Assembly: GCA_944548615.1 (NCBI GenBank)
Contig: OX155955.1
Span: forward strand, 1,397,288-1,461,287
From: Micropterix aruncella
Lineage: Eukaryota; Arthropoda; Insecta; Lepidoptera; Micropterigidae
DNA length: 64,000 nucleotides
Reading direction: 5' to 3'
A program made the position numbers and the translations under genes. Shown piece after piece: positions 31,841 through 43,383 of this stretch. The notes beneath the pieces were generated by a model that was not told where the DNA came from, ran no database searches, and was given only the letters and a program-made list of their open reading frames with translations. Each line of letters begins with the position of its first letter. Positions within the stretch are counted from its first letter, which is position 1.

Positions 31841-32335
31841 ATTGGATTTCTGTGTTTTGTGCTGGTAATGATTACCAGCCAAATCGATGCTCGTAAGTAT
31901 GATAGAGAATCTTCTATCGCCGCAAAAAGATGCTTAGTTTATATTTTTATTTTTAGGTAACATCACGGTAGTCGATATGGATTCAGATAAGTTCGACTTC
32001 GAAATAACCGAGAATGATACGGTCGCAACCGTTAAAGTCAAAGTGAAACAGGAGAAAAAGGTCGATATTGATAAATTCGTGTTCCTTTGCGATGACGAAA
32101 TGTAGGATGACGATATAATAACACAAAAATGCCCAGAAAATGAAATAATTCAGGCAGTCAATCCTGGACTATATGTGCCCCCCGCGTTTATAGATCCCCC
32201 CCCCCCCCCCCCCCGTCAAGGTAAACCTGGCAATGTATTTATGATGGACGAGTAGGAATTCATATGAATTGTATTTCAAAATCAAATGTTATAATTGCAG
32301 GTATCAAAAGTAAATTTTTCAATGAGGTGTGAATA
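31841..32335 (+). pseudogene. Ubiquitin-like gene copy 3, broken (first unit)
   Basis: Exon 2 (31841-31892, signal peptide IGFLCFVLVMITSQIDA) and exon 3 (31957-32220) keep correct splice sites and the family frame: FEITENDTVATVKVKVKQEK and FVFLCDDEM. The next codon is TAG (32103-32105), before the second cysteine (KCPEN). Homology to the family begins only about 50 bases before exon 2, so exon 1, the TATA box and the upstream block are missing. Near the end of exon 3 there is a run of 19 C that would encode a short polyproline stretch unlike the other copies. A donor at 32221 and acceptor at 32300 mark the family's last intron. It is not expected to make protein. Confidence 0.75.
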
Positions 32336-32867
32336 TATCCTGGAAATTCGTCTACAAAACTGTGACATTTTACCCATCTATATAAAATATTTCTTCTGTT
32401 TTAATTTACAACATAGTCTAACCAAATATATATTAAAATGAATAAAAGGCATCATGTATTTAATTACCTATTTGGTGTATGCTCAACTCTATTAAACTGA
32501 AAACCAGAAACGAGAAATATCAGAATTTGTAAAAATATTTTTTTGTAATAATTGGAAAAACAGTAAATATGAAGGTATACATACCGTCATGACGCTACTA
32601 ATAGGAATGTGCGCTTATAAGGTTAGATAGGATGAGGTGAGGCGGTAACAAGTTTCTCGGTCCTAATTTCATCTTGATGATACTGTCTGATGATTTCTTT
32701 AAAGTCGTAGGTACGTACTCAAATCAGTATTTCTCTCTCCTTTATTTCATAGTATGACAACCTATACCTGTGACTCTGCCCGCATCATTTTTTTCTGCTG
32801 ATGTATAGCGCATTGCACAAAGCGATTTTATTCTCTTTTACTTTAGCAGTTTTATTCTCTTTTATTT
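32336..32867 (+). other. 3' flank of copy 3
   Basis: AAACTGAAAACCAGAAACGAG at 32493 and the 3'-flank block at 32572-32830 (CCGTCATGACGCTACTAATA, GATGAGGTGAGGCGGTAACAA) match the flanks of copies 1 and 4. Copy at 45159-45690. Confidence 0.55.
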
Positions 32868-33278
32868 TTCTGGCCCACCAACCGACGAGGACAAAAAATA
32901 TTGTGAACGTGCTAAAAAAAAAAATGAAGTCGGAAATACCTATTTTGAGCCCCCCTGAAACGATTAAGGCCATTTCAAGGTTGAAGTCCGACAACTACCC
33001 CCGCTCTATAGGAAACAGTACTGTTTCCAGTAACAGTACTGTTTCACACAATCGATCGGCTTACGCTCCATGGTGCGCAAACCGTCCAGGAGCGCCATAA
33101 GATTGACTCCTAAGGGAAACTAGCCCTAAGGCCAGAGCCTACCCGGGCTCGCACTCCATGTGTGGAGGCCGCCATATGGGTGCTGATCTGTGAGTGTGAC
33201 CGACCCCGAACAAATGAGTCTTTATGGCCAACTCAACAAGGGCCCGTTAGCTCCCGAAGTACTATTACTGTCCCGAGT
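32868..33278 (+). repeat. GAAAGTATTGTGAACG-type repeat cut by a 5'-truncated D1
   Basis: 32868-32990 matches the GAAAG family (GGCCCACCAACCGACGAGG, ATTGTGAACGTG, AAGTCGGAAATACC). From 33000 D1 starts in its middle (CTACCCCCGCTCTATAGG) and runs to its 3' end GGGCCCGTTAGCTCCC. Copy at 45691-46099. Confidence 0.6.
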
Positions 33279-33662
33279 AACCCATTTTACACAGTAATTC
33301 ATCAGTTGTATAACAGTTCTTTTGCATAAATTTCTTAGCAACACAGTTGTGGACGCCATTAAGGATCTGTTACTTCTGCCAGGTTAGCTGATATCTGACA
33401 CTTTCCTTAGGGCAGAACGAATGGCAAAAGTCACTGTCACCTGCATCGAAACTGTCTCTCTGAGCTTACAAGAATTAAAGACATTCTCGCCGATTGCGCG
33501 GATCGAAACAATACTTTATTATTAGGTAGAAACCTATTAAATAAAGCAAAAGATTTAAATAATACGGCTAGATTTAATGTAATTACTAGTTTTAATTTTT
33601 GGTATTGTTTTTATTGTTTTATTTTTGGTATTTGTAATATTTCTAATGGCTGTAATTGTATA

Positions 33663-34337
33663 TTGACGTGACAACGTCTTATAAATCGATGGAGCCTGCT
33701 GCACGCTCGAAAAAACATGACTCATGCGGCGTTACCTCGCTCTGAGGCGTTCCATTTATTATATTTTTTATTCAATATAAATGCTGCCATCTACCGGTTG
33801 CGACAAGAATTATTTACTAACCTCAGTCTAAAATATTACGAATGAAAATCACTAGATTGATTTAAATTCTTGACATAAATTTATATGTATTCTTGGTATA
33901 CGGAATGTTATTACTGAATGGACAATTTTCTTGTGGGTATAACGAAGTGCAACAAAGTAAGCAACTTTTATTTTTAAAAAAAGTATGAAAAGCTATCATT
34001 ACGATGCGCTATCTAGCGGTTGGTAAAATGTCGCTGATATTGTTTATTTACGACGTATTACTTACCGCTAGATGGCGCAGCGTGCTCAAACGCTTCTCAA
34101 ACCGTTATTTAACAGTTTGAGATTTCAAACTTTCAAATTTAAAAAAACAATAAACTTTAAACAATAAACAATTATACTGCTATACAATAATACATTTACA
34201 TGTTGTAGTCAAATCGGTGAGTGTAAAAGCATATATTTTTGGGTGTTTGTAATAAACAATATCAGAATCTTAAATGAAACTGCTTCAAATGCAGCCATTC
34301 CATCAGTATTTTCTTATGACGTTGTCACGTTCAACTA
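33663..34337. mobile_element. Terminal-repeat element with GACGTGACAACGTC ends
   Basis: The left end TTGACGTGACAACGTCTTAT is answered by ATGACGTTGTCACGTTCAA at the right. Inside, GCGCTATCTAGCGGTTGG and CCGCTAGATGGCGCA form a second inverted pair (34007-34080). It has no coding sequence. Copy at 46484-47158. I do not know the family. Confidence 0.5.
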
Positions 34338-36300
34338 TCGTCAGTAAACCGACTTTACAGACAACCGTTTTTTTTTAATATTTTAAATTCCTTTTCATTA
34401 AAAACAATATTGACTTTTAAATTTAGGAATAAAATTTCATTTTATTTATCATATTCACTGAAGTGGAAAATGGGTTATAATTAGTCGATTTCTAAATAAC
34501 ATTTTAAAATGTAGATTATACTATATTTTTAATTGTCAACAGAACAAATAGAATAAAAAACACCTAAATGTCTAAGACAAGTTTTTAATGCATTATTAGT
34601 ATTTAATGCATTATTGGATGGATATTTCTTCCCCATGTTTAATGATCGATTTCAAAGTTAGCACCTTTTTACAAAAAAAATATCTTGAAATAGATCGCGT
34701 CAAATTGTAAAAATAAGCGACGCAGCGCCTAAGACAATACCGCCTTCGTATGCAGCCACGCACGGACTGGACTTGCCAAGGGAATGTCGAGCGGGTCGCA
34801 ATATACGGAAGGACCATTTTTGCTTGTGCAGCATACAATTCTATTGAAATTGCGCTTGACAAAAAAATATTTTTTTGTTTTTTTGGAAGATTATAATGGA
34901 AAAAATAAAATAATTAAAAATAAAGCAATGTTACATTTTGAACATTTACTTCGTACTCATTACCAACATGGTTTTAAGTTGCTTACCAATTTGAAACCAT
35001 GCATTAGTGAAAACAAAACATTAGTTTAATGCATTATTATTCTATGTGTTTGTTTTCTTAAGATATAGTTTATCGATACGTTCCTGTATGTAGTTGGGCA
35101 CTTATTGATTTTCATTGATTAGATATTGATTTATAAACACCTAAATTAACTTCAGTCTGTGTCTCAATTGCGATTTTTAAATTTAATATACCTGAAATAC
35201 TGCTATTTATCGGAACGCATTAGAATTACCCTAACTAGTAAATTTAACAGTCATAGCTGTCGTATGGAGTACAACTGCTAGAGGGAAGGCTTGTCTTTAT
35301 TTTGAGTGGTAGTGCATCTTCCTCCCAAAGGTCCTATACGACATAATGTAAGGTACGCTAAAAAAGTTACTAGATAACGGAGATTCCATATTAATTTACC
35401 AAAATATACAATTAACATTAAAGATAGGTAATATTCATAACCATTACTTATTTTTGTAAACTAAGAATGATTTAACAAGATCACTATTTTTTATGGGCCC
35501 AAAACCCTTTTCTTAGTAGGGTGATTTTGTGCATTTAACTGTAAACAATAAAAAGAAAAAATATATTTTTTTAAAGTTTGTTTTCTAACAATGAGATTTT
35601 TCTATGCAGGTTATTTTTAATGAATAATCGAATTTAATTAATGTTAAACTTTTTTTATTTAGACTTTGGCTATCGAGGAAATAGCATTCTTATCTAAACT
35701 TTAGTATATTCGATATTTTTCTCAGAAACGAAGGCTTAAGCAAACATATTGGGATTCTCATTCATCACATTAATAAACTATGATCTTCATTACAGTTTGT
35801 TATGTGGAATAATCTTCTGTGAAGACACATATCCCCACTCTAAATATATATTTTTTTATACCAAAAAACCTAATGTTTTGTTTTAAATATTCAGTTTGAT
35901 GCACAGGATCACATTGAAAAAAGGTATTTTTGGTTCCGAACTGCCTGCATAAAACCTTTTTTTAAATATGGTAAATACAATTTTATATTATAACTATAGG
36001 CATTGGTGATATAGGGTGTTTATACTAATTACTAGCTAACTATATAACATGATGGCAACCTCGACAGTTCGAGAAAGATAAAATAACGAAGTAGTTATCC
36101 CAACTTATGGATGGGGGGGACATTAATTTATAAAGAAGAATCAGGTGATCAACTCGATCCTTAGCGGATCAACCTTAGCAAAGTTGGTGTAGATAGCGTC
36201 CACTTGCTTTTGTCAGCCCATGGTCATTAGGATAAAGTTAGTATATTCTGCCAAGTTTGACGCTACCGAACGCTGTTTCAGAAATTTGTGTTGTTCGGCA
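34338..36300. other. Unassigned AT-rich stretch
   Basis: TTTAATGCATTATT occurs at 34595, 34609 and 35027, bracketing a patch with short overlapping frames on both strands (34611-35029), none of them recognisable. The rest has no frame or repeat partner except the segmental duplicate (47159-49121). Confidence 0.45.
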
Positions 36301-36304
36301 ACAT

Positions 36305-36616
36305 GGGTTGTCGACTACAGCGAGCGAGCCCGTCACCTCAGGAAGTTTTAACGATTAGTCGTTCTATCTCCCTGGAGTGAGCGTAGAAGACTTGGGGACA
36401 AAACAGTCCACCATCTAGCTACGTCACAAGCCCGTAAGAGGCCAACGCCTTAACCGCGACATAGCCAGGAATGTTACCTGGCGTGGCATGTTCCAATTGA
36501 GAACAGATCACTCCGGTCCCTCGATTGGTTACGAGTTCGAGGTCGCTTGCGCGGTCCTCTCCCTTACGAAGCGGTGAAACGGTGTATACCGAATCTATAG
36601 CGGACCACAGCGTCCA
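36305..36616 (+). repeat. D1 repeat, 3'-truncated by a LINE fragment
   Basis: It starts TTGTCGACTACAGCGAGCGA, runs through GCGGTGAAACGGTGTATACC and stops at GCGTCCATTGCCCG, where LINE sequence begins. Copy at 49126-49437. Confidence 0.65.
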
Positions 36617-37155
36617 TTGCCCGTCTGTTCACGTGTTGTTCGGCAGGTAAAAATGTTGCAATATAAGAATATAACTGGGAGTATACCACCTTTTCGAACA
36701 CTTTTCTTAGGACAGAAAGAATTGATATGGGCCTATAGTTACTAACTGTGTTTTTGCAGCCTTTTTTATGAATTGGAATTGTGAGTGCCTCTTTGCACTT
36801 CGTAGGGAACGTTCCTTGAGTTAACGACAGGCGGAAAGTCATAGAGAGAGGGTGTATCAGCTGAAGGGCGCATTTTTTACGAAGGGGTGTCTAAGTCACT
36901 TTTAGCGCCGTAATTCACGTCTAGGTCTCGAATGCACTTAAAGACGAACTCCTCAGTGATGACAATAAAACCCATGCTAGCGGAGCTAGTGTAGTCGCAT
37001 AACGTTGCTGTTAATGACGCAGATAGTTTGATGGTTGGTTCAGATGATGCGCTATCTTTGCTAATACCCCTCTGAGCTGAGCTACTTTCCGAGTACACGG
37101 TTTGAAAGTACCGGCAGAAATATTCTCATTTTTCTGGCGCATCAGTGGCGACTTG
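36617..37155 (-). pseudogene. LINE reverse transcriptase, N-terminal polymerase fragment
   Basis: The minus frame 36842-36620 carries the phrases FRLSLTQGTFPTKCKEALTI, then IPIHKKGCKN, NYRPISILSVLRKVFEKVVY and LPAEQH. These are polymerase motifs 1-2 of CR1/Jockey-type LINEs. The part upstream in the protein is in another frame (37098-36877, with FVFKCIRDLDVNYGAKSDLD), so there is a frameshift near 36870. The last residues of the 36842 frame run into D1 sequence and are not LINE. The catalytic YADD part is absent. Copy at 49438-49976. Confidence 0.75.
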
Positions 37156-37556
37156 GCCCTGTAGTATACTTAATATTCAGTAAATCAGATTATCATGATT
37201 TTATAAAGAGGAAAAAATAATTATTTTAAAAAAATTCTTATAATTAGGTAATTTGTTCTAACGGAATTGATGAGGCGTCGACCTTTAATATATTCATAAT
37301 TATTATCATATAAATTACCATACGGAAAACGGGCTATTTAATAGGCCTGGTTTGACTAAATATAAATATATAGTATGTTCCTAACACAGCTCGACATTAT
37401 TTCATAGGGTTAGGTATGTGAAACACAGTACGACCAAGGGTAAGTCTGGTCTTTTTAATTTTATGCCAAAACATGTTTTTCGATATTAGGAGATTTTTCG
37501 TACGGGAGATTATTATTCATGGAAATTATATTGAAAGTTATCTAACCCTTTTTTAA
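37156..37556 (+). repeat. R3 repeat, copy 2, left part
   Basis: It begins CTGTAGTATACTTAATATTC and continues in the order of 11880-13075 without the solo LTR. The Harbinger element interrupts it at the TTA at 37557, and R3 resumes at 40453 (TTAGGCGTTGGTTACCGAG). Confidence 0.65.
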
Positions 37557-37836
37557 TTAAGCGGTCCCTAGACGTGCAATATTATAGCGCAATATGTTTT
37601 TTTGTACAACATAACCATTGCCTTCTGTATCTGATATAGAGAAGGCAATGACATAACTGATCTTATGTGGGCAATATTGAAAGATTGTGCAATATATTGT
37701 GTGATGTTCAAGGTCTTGAAAATATTTTGTGCAAACGGAAAAATATTGTGCCGTCTATTTGCAACGTTGCGTAATATCCCGTCAGTTGGTCTTCACTAGC
37801 AGTCGTGTCAACAACTCGTCTCAACCACGCGTTATC

Positions 37837-39783
37837 ATGGGTGACAAGAGGGCCGAAAAGAAATTTATTGTTGAATTTATTGAGGTGTATCGTAGTCTTC
37901 CGGCTCCGTGAGATGTGAAGTGCATAGATTATTGTAACCGTGCCAAAAAGGGGGAGCAGTACGATGTGCTGTTAGAAAAATACCCGGATGCTGAGAAACA
38001 AGAAGTAGTAAAAAAAAAATCTTTGCGTACAAACTTCCGGAAAGAATTGAAACGAATTCGCGATGCAGAGAAAAGTGGTGCAGGTGCAGAGGATGTCGAA
38101 CCTTCGCTGTGGTATTTCGAAGAAATTATGTTTCTTGCAACCTAAGAAACACCTACTGCTTCAATAAGCACGATGGACATATCTGAGGATGTTGACAACA
38201 AGGATCATATCTGAGGATGTTGACAACAAATGAAACCAGCGAGTGCACAGTAATTTGTATATTTTATTAAACTTCTCTTGAAGTTTATCGTACCTACATA
38301 TTATCAACTTATTATTTATCAAAATTAAGTAACTGTTCTTAATTAATTATTATTAATATTGTTATTACTAGGTATACCCTTTTTAAATAGGCCTATTGGT
38401 TGAGCCAGTTGCGCCTACAATTTTCCATTGCCATGAAACCTGGCCTTCATTCTTGAAGAAATTAGAATAGGCATCTCTGAGTTCTTTATCACTAGTTGTT
38501 GCGTTTCTGGAGGTAGTGTTTGGCTGAAGTGGTGTCTCATTTACAACATTCCTCCACGCTCCTTTCGTGACAACGCCTGCCTGCAAATCCTCACTATCCA
38601 CGAGATTCGTAGTGGCTTAAGCTAGTGATTGGCGTTTGCGTAAGAAGTTATGTAAATAACAACATGCCAAGGCAACTGTTCCAGCCTTTTCTGCAGAGAG
38701 TGCTATTGGCTTATGTAGCACACCAAATCGGGTGACCGAAATCCCAACGGTATTTTCGATCATACAACGAGCACGACTCCATCGATAATTGAAAATTCTC
38801 CTTTCCCCATTTAATGCCGCTTGAGGGTAGGGTTTCATAAAACTTTCTGTCAAATCGAAGGCATCATCTCCCAAAAAAACGAATGGCAATATTTTCTCAC
38901 TCTTCGGCGGTTGTGTTGGTTCCGGAATTCTCAATGTATTACCAGCAAGCGCTTGCCCGAATCTCGTGCAAATGATTACTCCACCGTCTGATATTCGCCC
39001 ATTTACTCCTACATCAACCATCAAAAACTCATAGTACGCATTTGCCACTGCCGTCATCACAATGCTGAAGAATTTTTTATAGTTGAAGTAAAATGATCCA
39101 GAATTTTTGGGCTTCTTTATTGCGATATGCCTGCCATCGATTGAACCGAGCCCTTTTGGGAAATTCCAGTGATCGTTGAAATCGTGTGCAATTTGCTTCT
39201 ATTCTTGTTTTGTAGTAAGTACCTGCAGCAGAGAAAAATAACATTTTTTAGGGTAACATAATTATTGCACTAACATCTCCACTACTTGTATGATCATGCT
39301 ACATGATTTAATTTAGTTTTTTCTTTTTCTCAGGCGAATGATGAATCTCGTCAAAAGAACAGGAAACGTAAAGCTCCATATCCCACTGACGAATTGGTGA
39401 AATTGGCTTCCAAACGCCTTCAACTGCCAGAAGACGATAGTGACAAAATTTCTGTAGCTTGGGCAGTCGAGCTCCAAAATATCGACCCACAACAACAGTT
39501 GTTTGCGAAGAAGGCTATCAGTGATATTCTATTTGAGGGACAAATAGGGACCTTACATCTTAATTCAGTGTCAATTAACTTCTCAAGTGCGTCCATACCA
39601 TATTGTGTTCAGTCCATCCCTACACTTCCCATCACTAACCCTCAATTCCGTCAGTATCAATCGCCAGACCCCTCCACGGAATACGCGGTGCATTTTCGCT
39701 ACTTTTCAGTGAGGAAGTTACTTTCCAAATTCATATACACGTTCTGTACAATGTCAATTTTTGTTCTAGCCATGTATATTTGA
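37837..39783 (+). pseudogene. Harbinger accessory gene: MADF plus BESS domains
   Basis: Exon 1 (from ATG 37837) encodes a MADF/Myb-like DNA-binding domain: GDKRAEKKFIVEFIEVYRSL, then, after an in-frame TGA (37909-37911), [20 protein letters not shown] and [16 protein letters not shown]. The TGA sits where MADF domains usually have the LW or LY of the PxLWD motif. A second stop (TAA, 38143-38145) follows [12 protein letters not shown]. Exon 2, after the acceptor at 39333, has a basic stretch (RQKNRKRKAPYP) and then a BESS motif, NIDPQQQLFAKKAISDILFE, which mediates protein contacts. In Harbinger elements such a protein binds the ends and helps the transposase. The intron spans transposase exon 2 on the opposite strand. 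The donor is uncertain because of a 25-base tandem duplication near 38180-38230. Confidence 0.75.
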
Positions 39784-40067
39784 ATATTTAAATAAAATTA
39801 TTTGAAATGAAAAAAGTACTTACCTTAATGTATTGCTTGAGGCAGTTGATCAGGGCAGTGCACGTTTCTTTAACAATGGGACTTATTGACTGAGGTGAAA
39901 CAGCAGTTAAAAACTTCAAATCTTCAAGACTATTTATCGGTTGCGAGATATCGTAGTGTTAGGGGCAACCGTTGACTTGCAGGAATTGCATCGCGCATGA
40001 CAGTGTTCATTTTACCGATTGCAGGAGTAACCAAAGCGAGGAGTTCATCAAATAATTCTCCGGTCAT
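38383..40067 (-). pseudogene. Harbinger DDE transposase (HARBI1-like), two exons
   Basis: Exon 1 (40067-39824) starts MTGELFDELLALVTPAIGKM, runs on through MRDAIPASQRLPLTLRYLA, shifts frame near 39955 and ends at a good donor (AAG/GTAAGT). Exon 2 (39222-38383) follows a CTGCAG acceptor. It carries the DDE_Tnp_4 domain: IDGRHIAIKKP (first Asp), LMVDVGVNGRISDGG (second Asp) and RARCMIENTVGI (Glu), then the CCYLHNFLRKR signature of HARBI1-like proteins. In-frame stops occur at 39201-39199 and 38619-38617; homology continues past the latter to 38383 (GQVSWQWK). All catalytic residues survive, but one frameshift and two stops make it inactive unless they are sequencing errors. Both segmental copies share the breaks, which argues that they are real or were copied by assembly. 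Confidence 0.85.
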
Positions 40068-40484
40068 GTTCAATTACTCTCAGTTCTTCGACTAATTTTT
40101 CGTGGGTGTACTTCTCCCTTTCAATAAACCACTGTTTGGCCCATTTTCTACCTTTCTGCGAGCCCTTTCTCGTTTTTTGCACTTGCGGCTACAGCAATTA
40201 TCACGAAACACAATTCACTTTCAGTCAACATGTTAACTTCATGAAATTCTGGCGGGGACTGTTTGTACAATGTAGTTGTACGTCTGTGCTCGCGATTGCG
40301 CAATATATTGCACAAACTTCAATATCGCCTCCATACGGTACAATTTTTTGCACAAATCAAAATATTGTACAATACAATTGACCAATAGGAGTCACCGTCA
40401 CAATATTGTGCCACCCATATTGCACAATAATATTGCACGTCTAGAGACCGCTTTAGGCGTTGGTTACCGAGCATGAACATTTTG

Positions 40485-40936
40485 CATCCAGGAGCGCCAG
40501 AGGTTTGATTCCCAGGGGAAACTGTTTCCAGAGTCCTACCCAGGTTCGCACCCCGTGCGTGGAGGCCGTCGGATGGGTGTTGACCCGTGAGTGTGACCGA
40601 CCCTGAACACATGGGTCATCGTGGCCAACTCATCATGGGCCCGTTAGCTCCCGATCTGATTCTACACCCAGGGTTGGCTCTCGACGAGGAGACTCCTCAA
40701 CGGTCAACAGCACAGACACACAATTTTGTATATGCATTCAATTTCTACAGCCCGTTTTAAGTTTCACCGAGACAGTACTGCGGCACCCAGGGTTGGCTTC
40801 CAAAGAGGAAACTCCTCAACGGTCAACAGCACAGACACGAAATTTTGTATAAGTATTAAATTGTGATTTGCCCTTTTAAATTTTACGATGACATGGCTTA
40901 AGCACTTGTTTAAAAAAAAATGGAGTCGGCTTTTTT
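40485..40936 (+). repeat. D1 tail and right part of the CGACTT element (second unit)
   Basis: Copy of 27662-28113. The left parts of both elements are absent here because the duplication border cuts through D1. Confidence 0.75.
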
Positions 40937-41424
40937 CGTACAAATTTTATATTATTGTGAATATCATACATTTACTTCAATAATTACCCCTAAATATTTA
41001 GTATCCCTGACCTTGTTTAATGACCGGCATGCACATTTCGAGACATTTTGGCATAAATAAATTGAAGACCTGATTACAAAAACAATATTTGTCAAGAAAG
41101 TGAAATTTCAGGAAACAAATGTAATCTTGTAGTATTTTCTCTACTTCAACAGATGGCATCACCATCTTAATTTGGTAATCTTTTGACAAAGGTGTTTTAG
41201 CTAGCAAGTCGTCAATTGTGATTAAGTGACTCAGATTAAAATTGAATGTGAAGCAACGAACTATTAAGATTATTCTTCCAGTCATTAACTCCAAGGATTG
41301 AGAGTATAAACTTAAGACTATTATTAAATATTTACAGGATTTTATTTGCTGTTTGGGGCTTTTGTAAGATCTTTATGTGCCTTGTACACTGCGACCATTG
41401 CTGATCTAATGTGTTCGCCACCTG

Positions 41425-42333
41425 CTATAGTTCTGCGCTAAGCCTCGTGTCATTTAAGAACCGCAACAGGCTTTTGGCGCCAGATTGTTTTACCTCCTCA
41501 GGTTGGAGGCAATGAGCACCCAAGTGCGTGTATTTTTTACGCATCAGCGGGCCACACTCGCACATGAGGTGCAGGGGAGTCTTTTCTGCCCCTTGACAGA
41601 ACCTGCACATTTTTGTGTCCCGGAGCTTGAGGTTGTACATGTGTCTCTTCAGGCCACAATGCCCCGTGAGCGCCCTCACCAGTATGCGTAGATTGTTCCT
41701 ATTTAGCGACAAGGCCTCACGGCCAGTCTTAGCCGGGGTGCGCACTTGCGGCCTGGCAGCGGCGGCCACGCCGCGGCGGCCAGCGAGATACTACGAAATG
41801 TATGGAATCGCCGTCGACCGCGCGCACTTGGCCGCGGCGGCCAACGAGATACTGCGAAATGTATGGAATCGCCGGCCGGCGCGCGCACTTGGGCCGCGCG
41901 GCCAGGTACGTATCTCGTTGGCCGCCGCGGCGGACGGATTGTTTAAAACATATTTGTTCGAGCATTAGGTTTGCAAGGGTTTTTGGTACGCCACAGCAAG
42001 GTTCAGGGCCGTAAATCGTTCCCTTTGCTCCCGTCTTAGCAAGTTCGTCGGCTTTTTCATTTCCCTCGATTCCTGCATGGCTGTGAACCCATCTTAGAAT
42101 TGCCCTGTTCTTTTCGCCCAGGGATTTCAGTAGTGATACGCAGTTTTACACCAGCTTTAAATTAATGGTATTCAAAGGTAGTGCCATAAAAGCTGCCTTG
42201 CTGTGCGAGTGGATATAGATACGGTGGTTGGCTTAGTTCTTATGGAGGTTGATATCCGCACATTCAATAATGCTAAGGCTACCGGCCTCCCAGTGCAGTC
42301 TCTGACATATTACCCAGAAAAACTCAATATTGG
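41425..42333 (-). pseudogene. LINE RNase H and zinc-finger fragment (second unit)
   Basis: Copy of 28602-29510 with the same stops and the same GC-rich insert (41749-41933). Confidence 0.75.
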
Positions 42334-42335
42334 AT

Positions 42336-42885
42336 AACTGCAATATACTTAACATTGAGTAAAACAGATTGGGTGCTAATGGGCTTCGTTGGAGTTGGCC
42401 ACGAAGACCCATATGTTCAGGGTCGGTCATACTCACGGTTAACGGAAAGCCCGGGTAGGACTCTGGCCTGCGAGCCAGTTTCCCCTAGGAGCCAACTTTC
42501 TGGCGCTCCTGGACGGTTTGCGCACCGTACGGCGTCAGCCAATCGATTGTGCATTCTGACTAACAGTCGGGGGAGTCTGGAAACAGTACTGTTCCGATTC
42601 CGGATGAACGGCCGAGCAAAGGATGCCGTGGTCCGCGATAGATTCGGTGGACACCGTTTCACCGCTACTTAAGGGACCTCGAACCCGTAACCAGTCGGAA
42701 GAGACCGGAGTAATCTGGTTGCAACTGATGGTAAGGGCGTTAGTGTCGGCCCGCTGGGTAACATACGAGTACATTATTATTGAGTCGCTTTTATACGAGA
42801 TATTTCAACCAAAATCGAAGTATTACTAGCGAGCCCTCTGGTGGACCGATTTCGACCAAATCCAACCAGACACACACACAGACAG

Positions 42886-42916
<31 letters not shown>

Positions 42917-43383
42917 AGGACTCCCAGGCATACTTCAGTCTGGAAATGGTCTTAATCGTCTCAGGGGGGGGGGGTGAAAATGTATATATGCGTCTTCATC
43001 TCGAAAAAAAAATATTTGCGCGCTCACAATTACCTCTGACGCGAAAGTTGAAATTGGTTGTGTCACCCCAAAACTTTCCCAGCAAGTAGCAAAGGACTGA
43101 TTTCATCTAAATATTCATTTCATAGATAAAATCGATGCACGCCCTCTCTCGGCCGGCATATGAACCCGTTTGGGTTCCGTTTTAAAAACCGCCTCGAGCG
43201 GCGTGGTTCGTTCCTTGGCTAGCCTCGGGTGTTATAGCCTCGGGTGCTCGTGGTGTTATAGCCTTGGTGTGGCTCGTGGTGTTAGCTCGTGGTGTTAGCT
43301 CGTGGTATTAGCTCGTGGTGTTAGCTCGTGGTGTTATAGCCTCGGGTGCTCGTGGTGTTATAGCCTCGGGTGCTCGTGGATCT
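42336..43383. repeat. D1, GAAAG repeat, CA run and minisatellite (second unit)
   Basis: Copy of 29513-30560. It has an extra G near 42673 relative to the first unit and one C fewer near 43143. Confidence 0.7.

Larger units (their letters stand above)
37560..40452 (+). mobile_element. PIF/Harbinger transposon, complete with both ends (2893 bp)
   Basis: The left end AGCGGTCCCTAGACGTGCAA, then TATTATAGCGCAATATG, is matched by the inverted right end (CATATTGCACAATAATATTGC then ACGTCTAGAGACCGCT). The 3-bp duplication TTA flanks it (37557-37559 and 40453-40455), as is usual for this superfamily. The unoccupied site is visible in R3 copy 1 near 13065. It carries both genes of an autonomous element: a MADF/BESS DNA-binding protein (plus strand) and a DDE transposase (minus strand), each broken. 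The exons of each lie in the intron of the other. Confidence 0.9.
27662..40484 (+). repeat. Segmental tandem duplication, first unit (12823 bp)
   Basis: Directly followed by a near-identical copy at 40485-53305. The left border lies inside the D1 repeat (ATCCAGGAGCGCC) and the right border inside R3 (GAACATTTTGCAT). The junction reads TTTTGCATCCAGGAGCG, so only CAT is shared by the two borders. By eye the copies differ by six one-base length changes in homopolymers and two substitutions (near 33338 and 37212). Confidence 0.9.

Noticed and set aside
39308..39495. Two overlapping 60-codon minus frames
   Set aside because: Antisense of MADF/BESS exon 2 and inside the transposase intron; no protein similarity.
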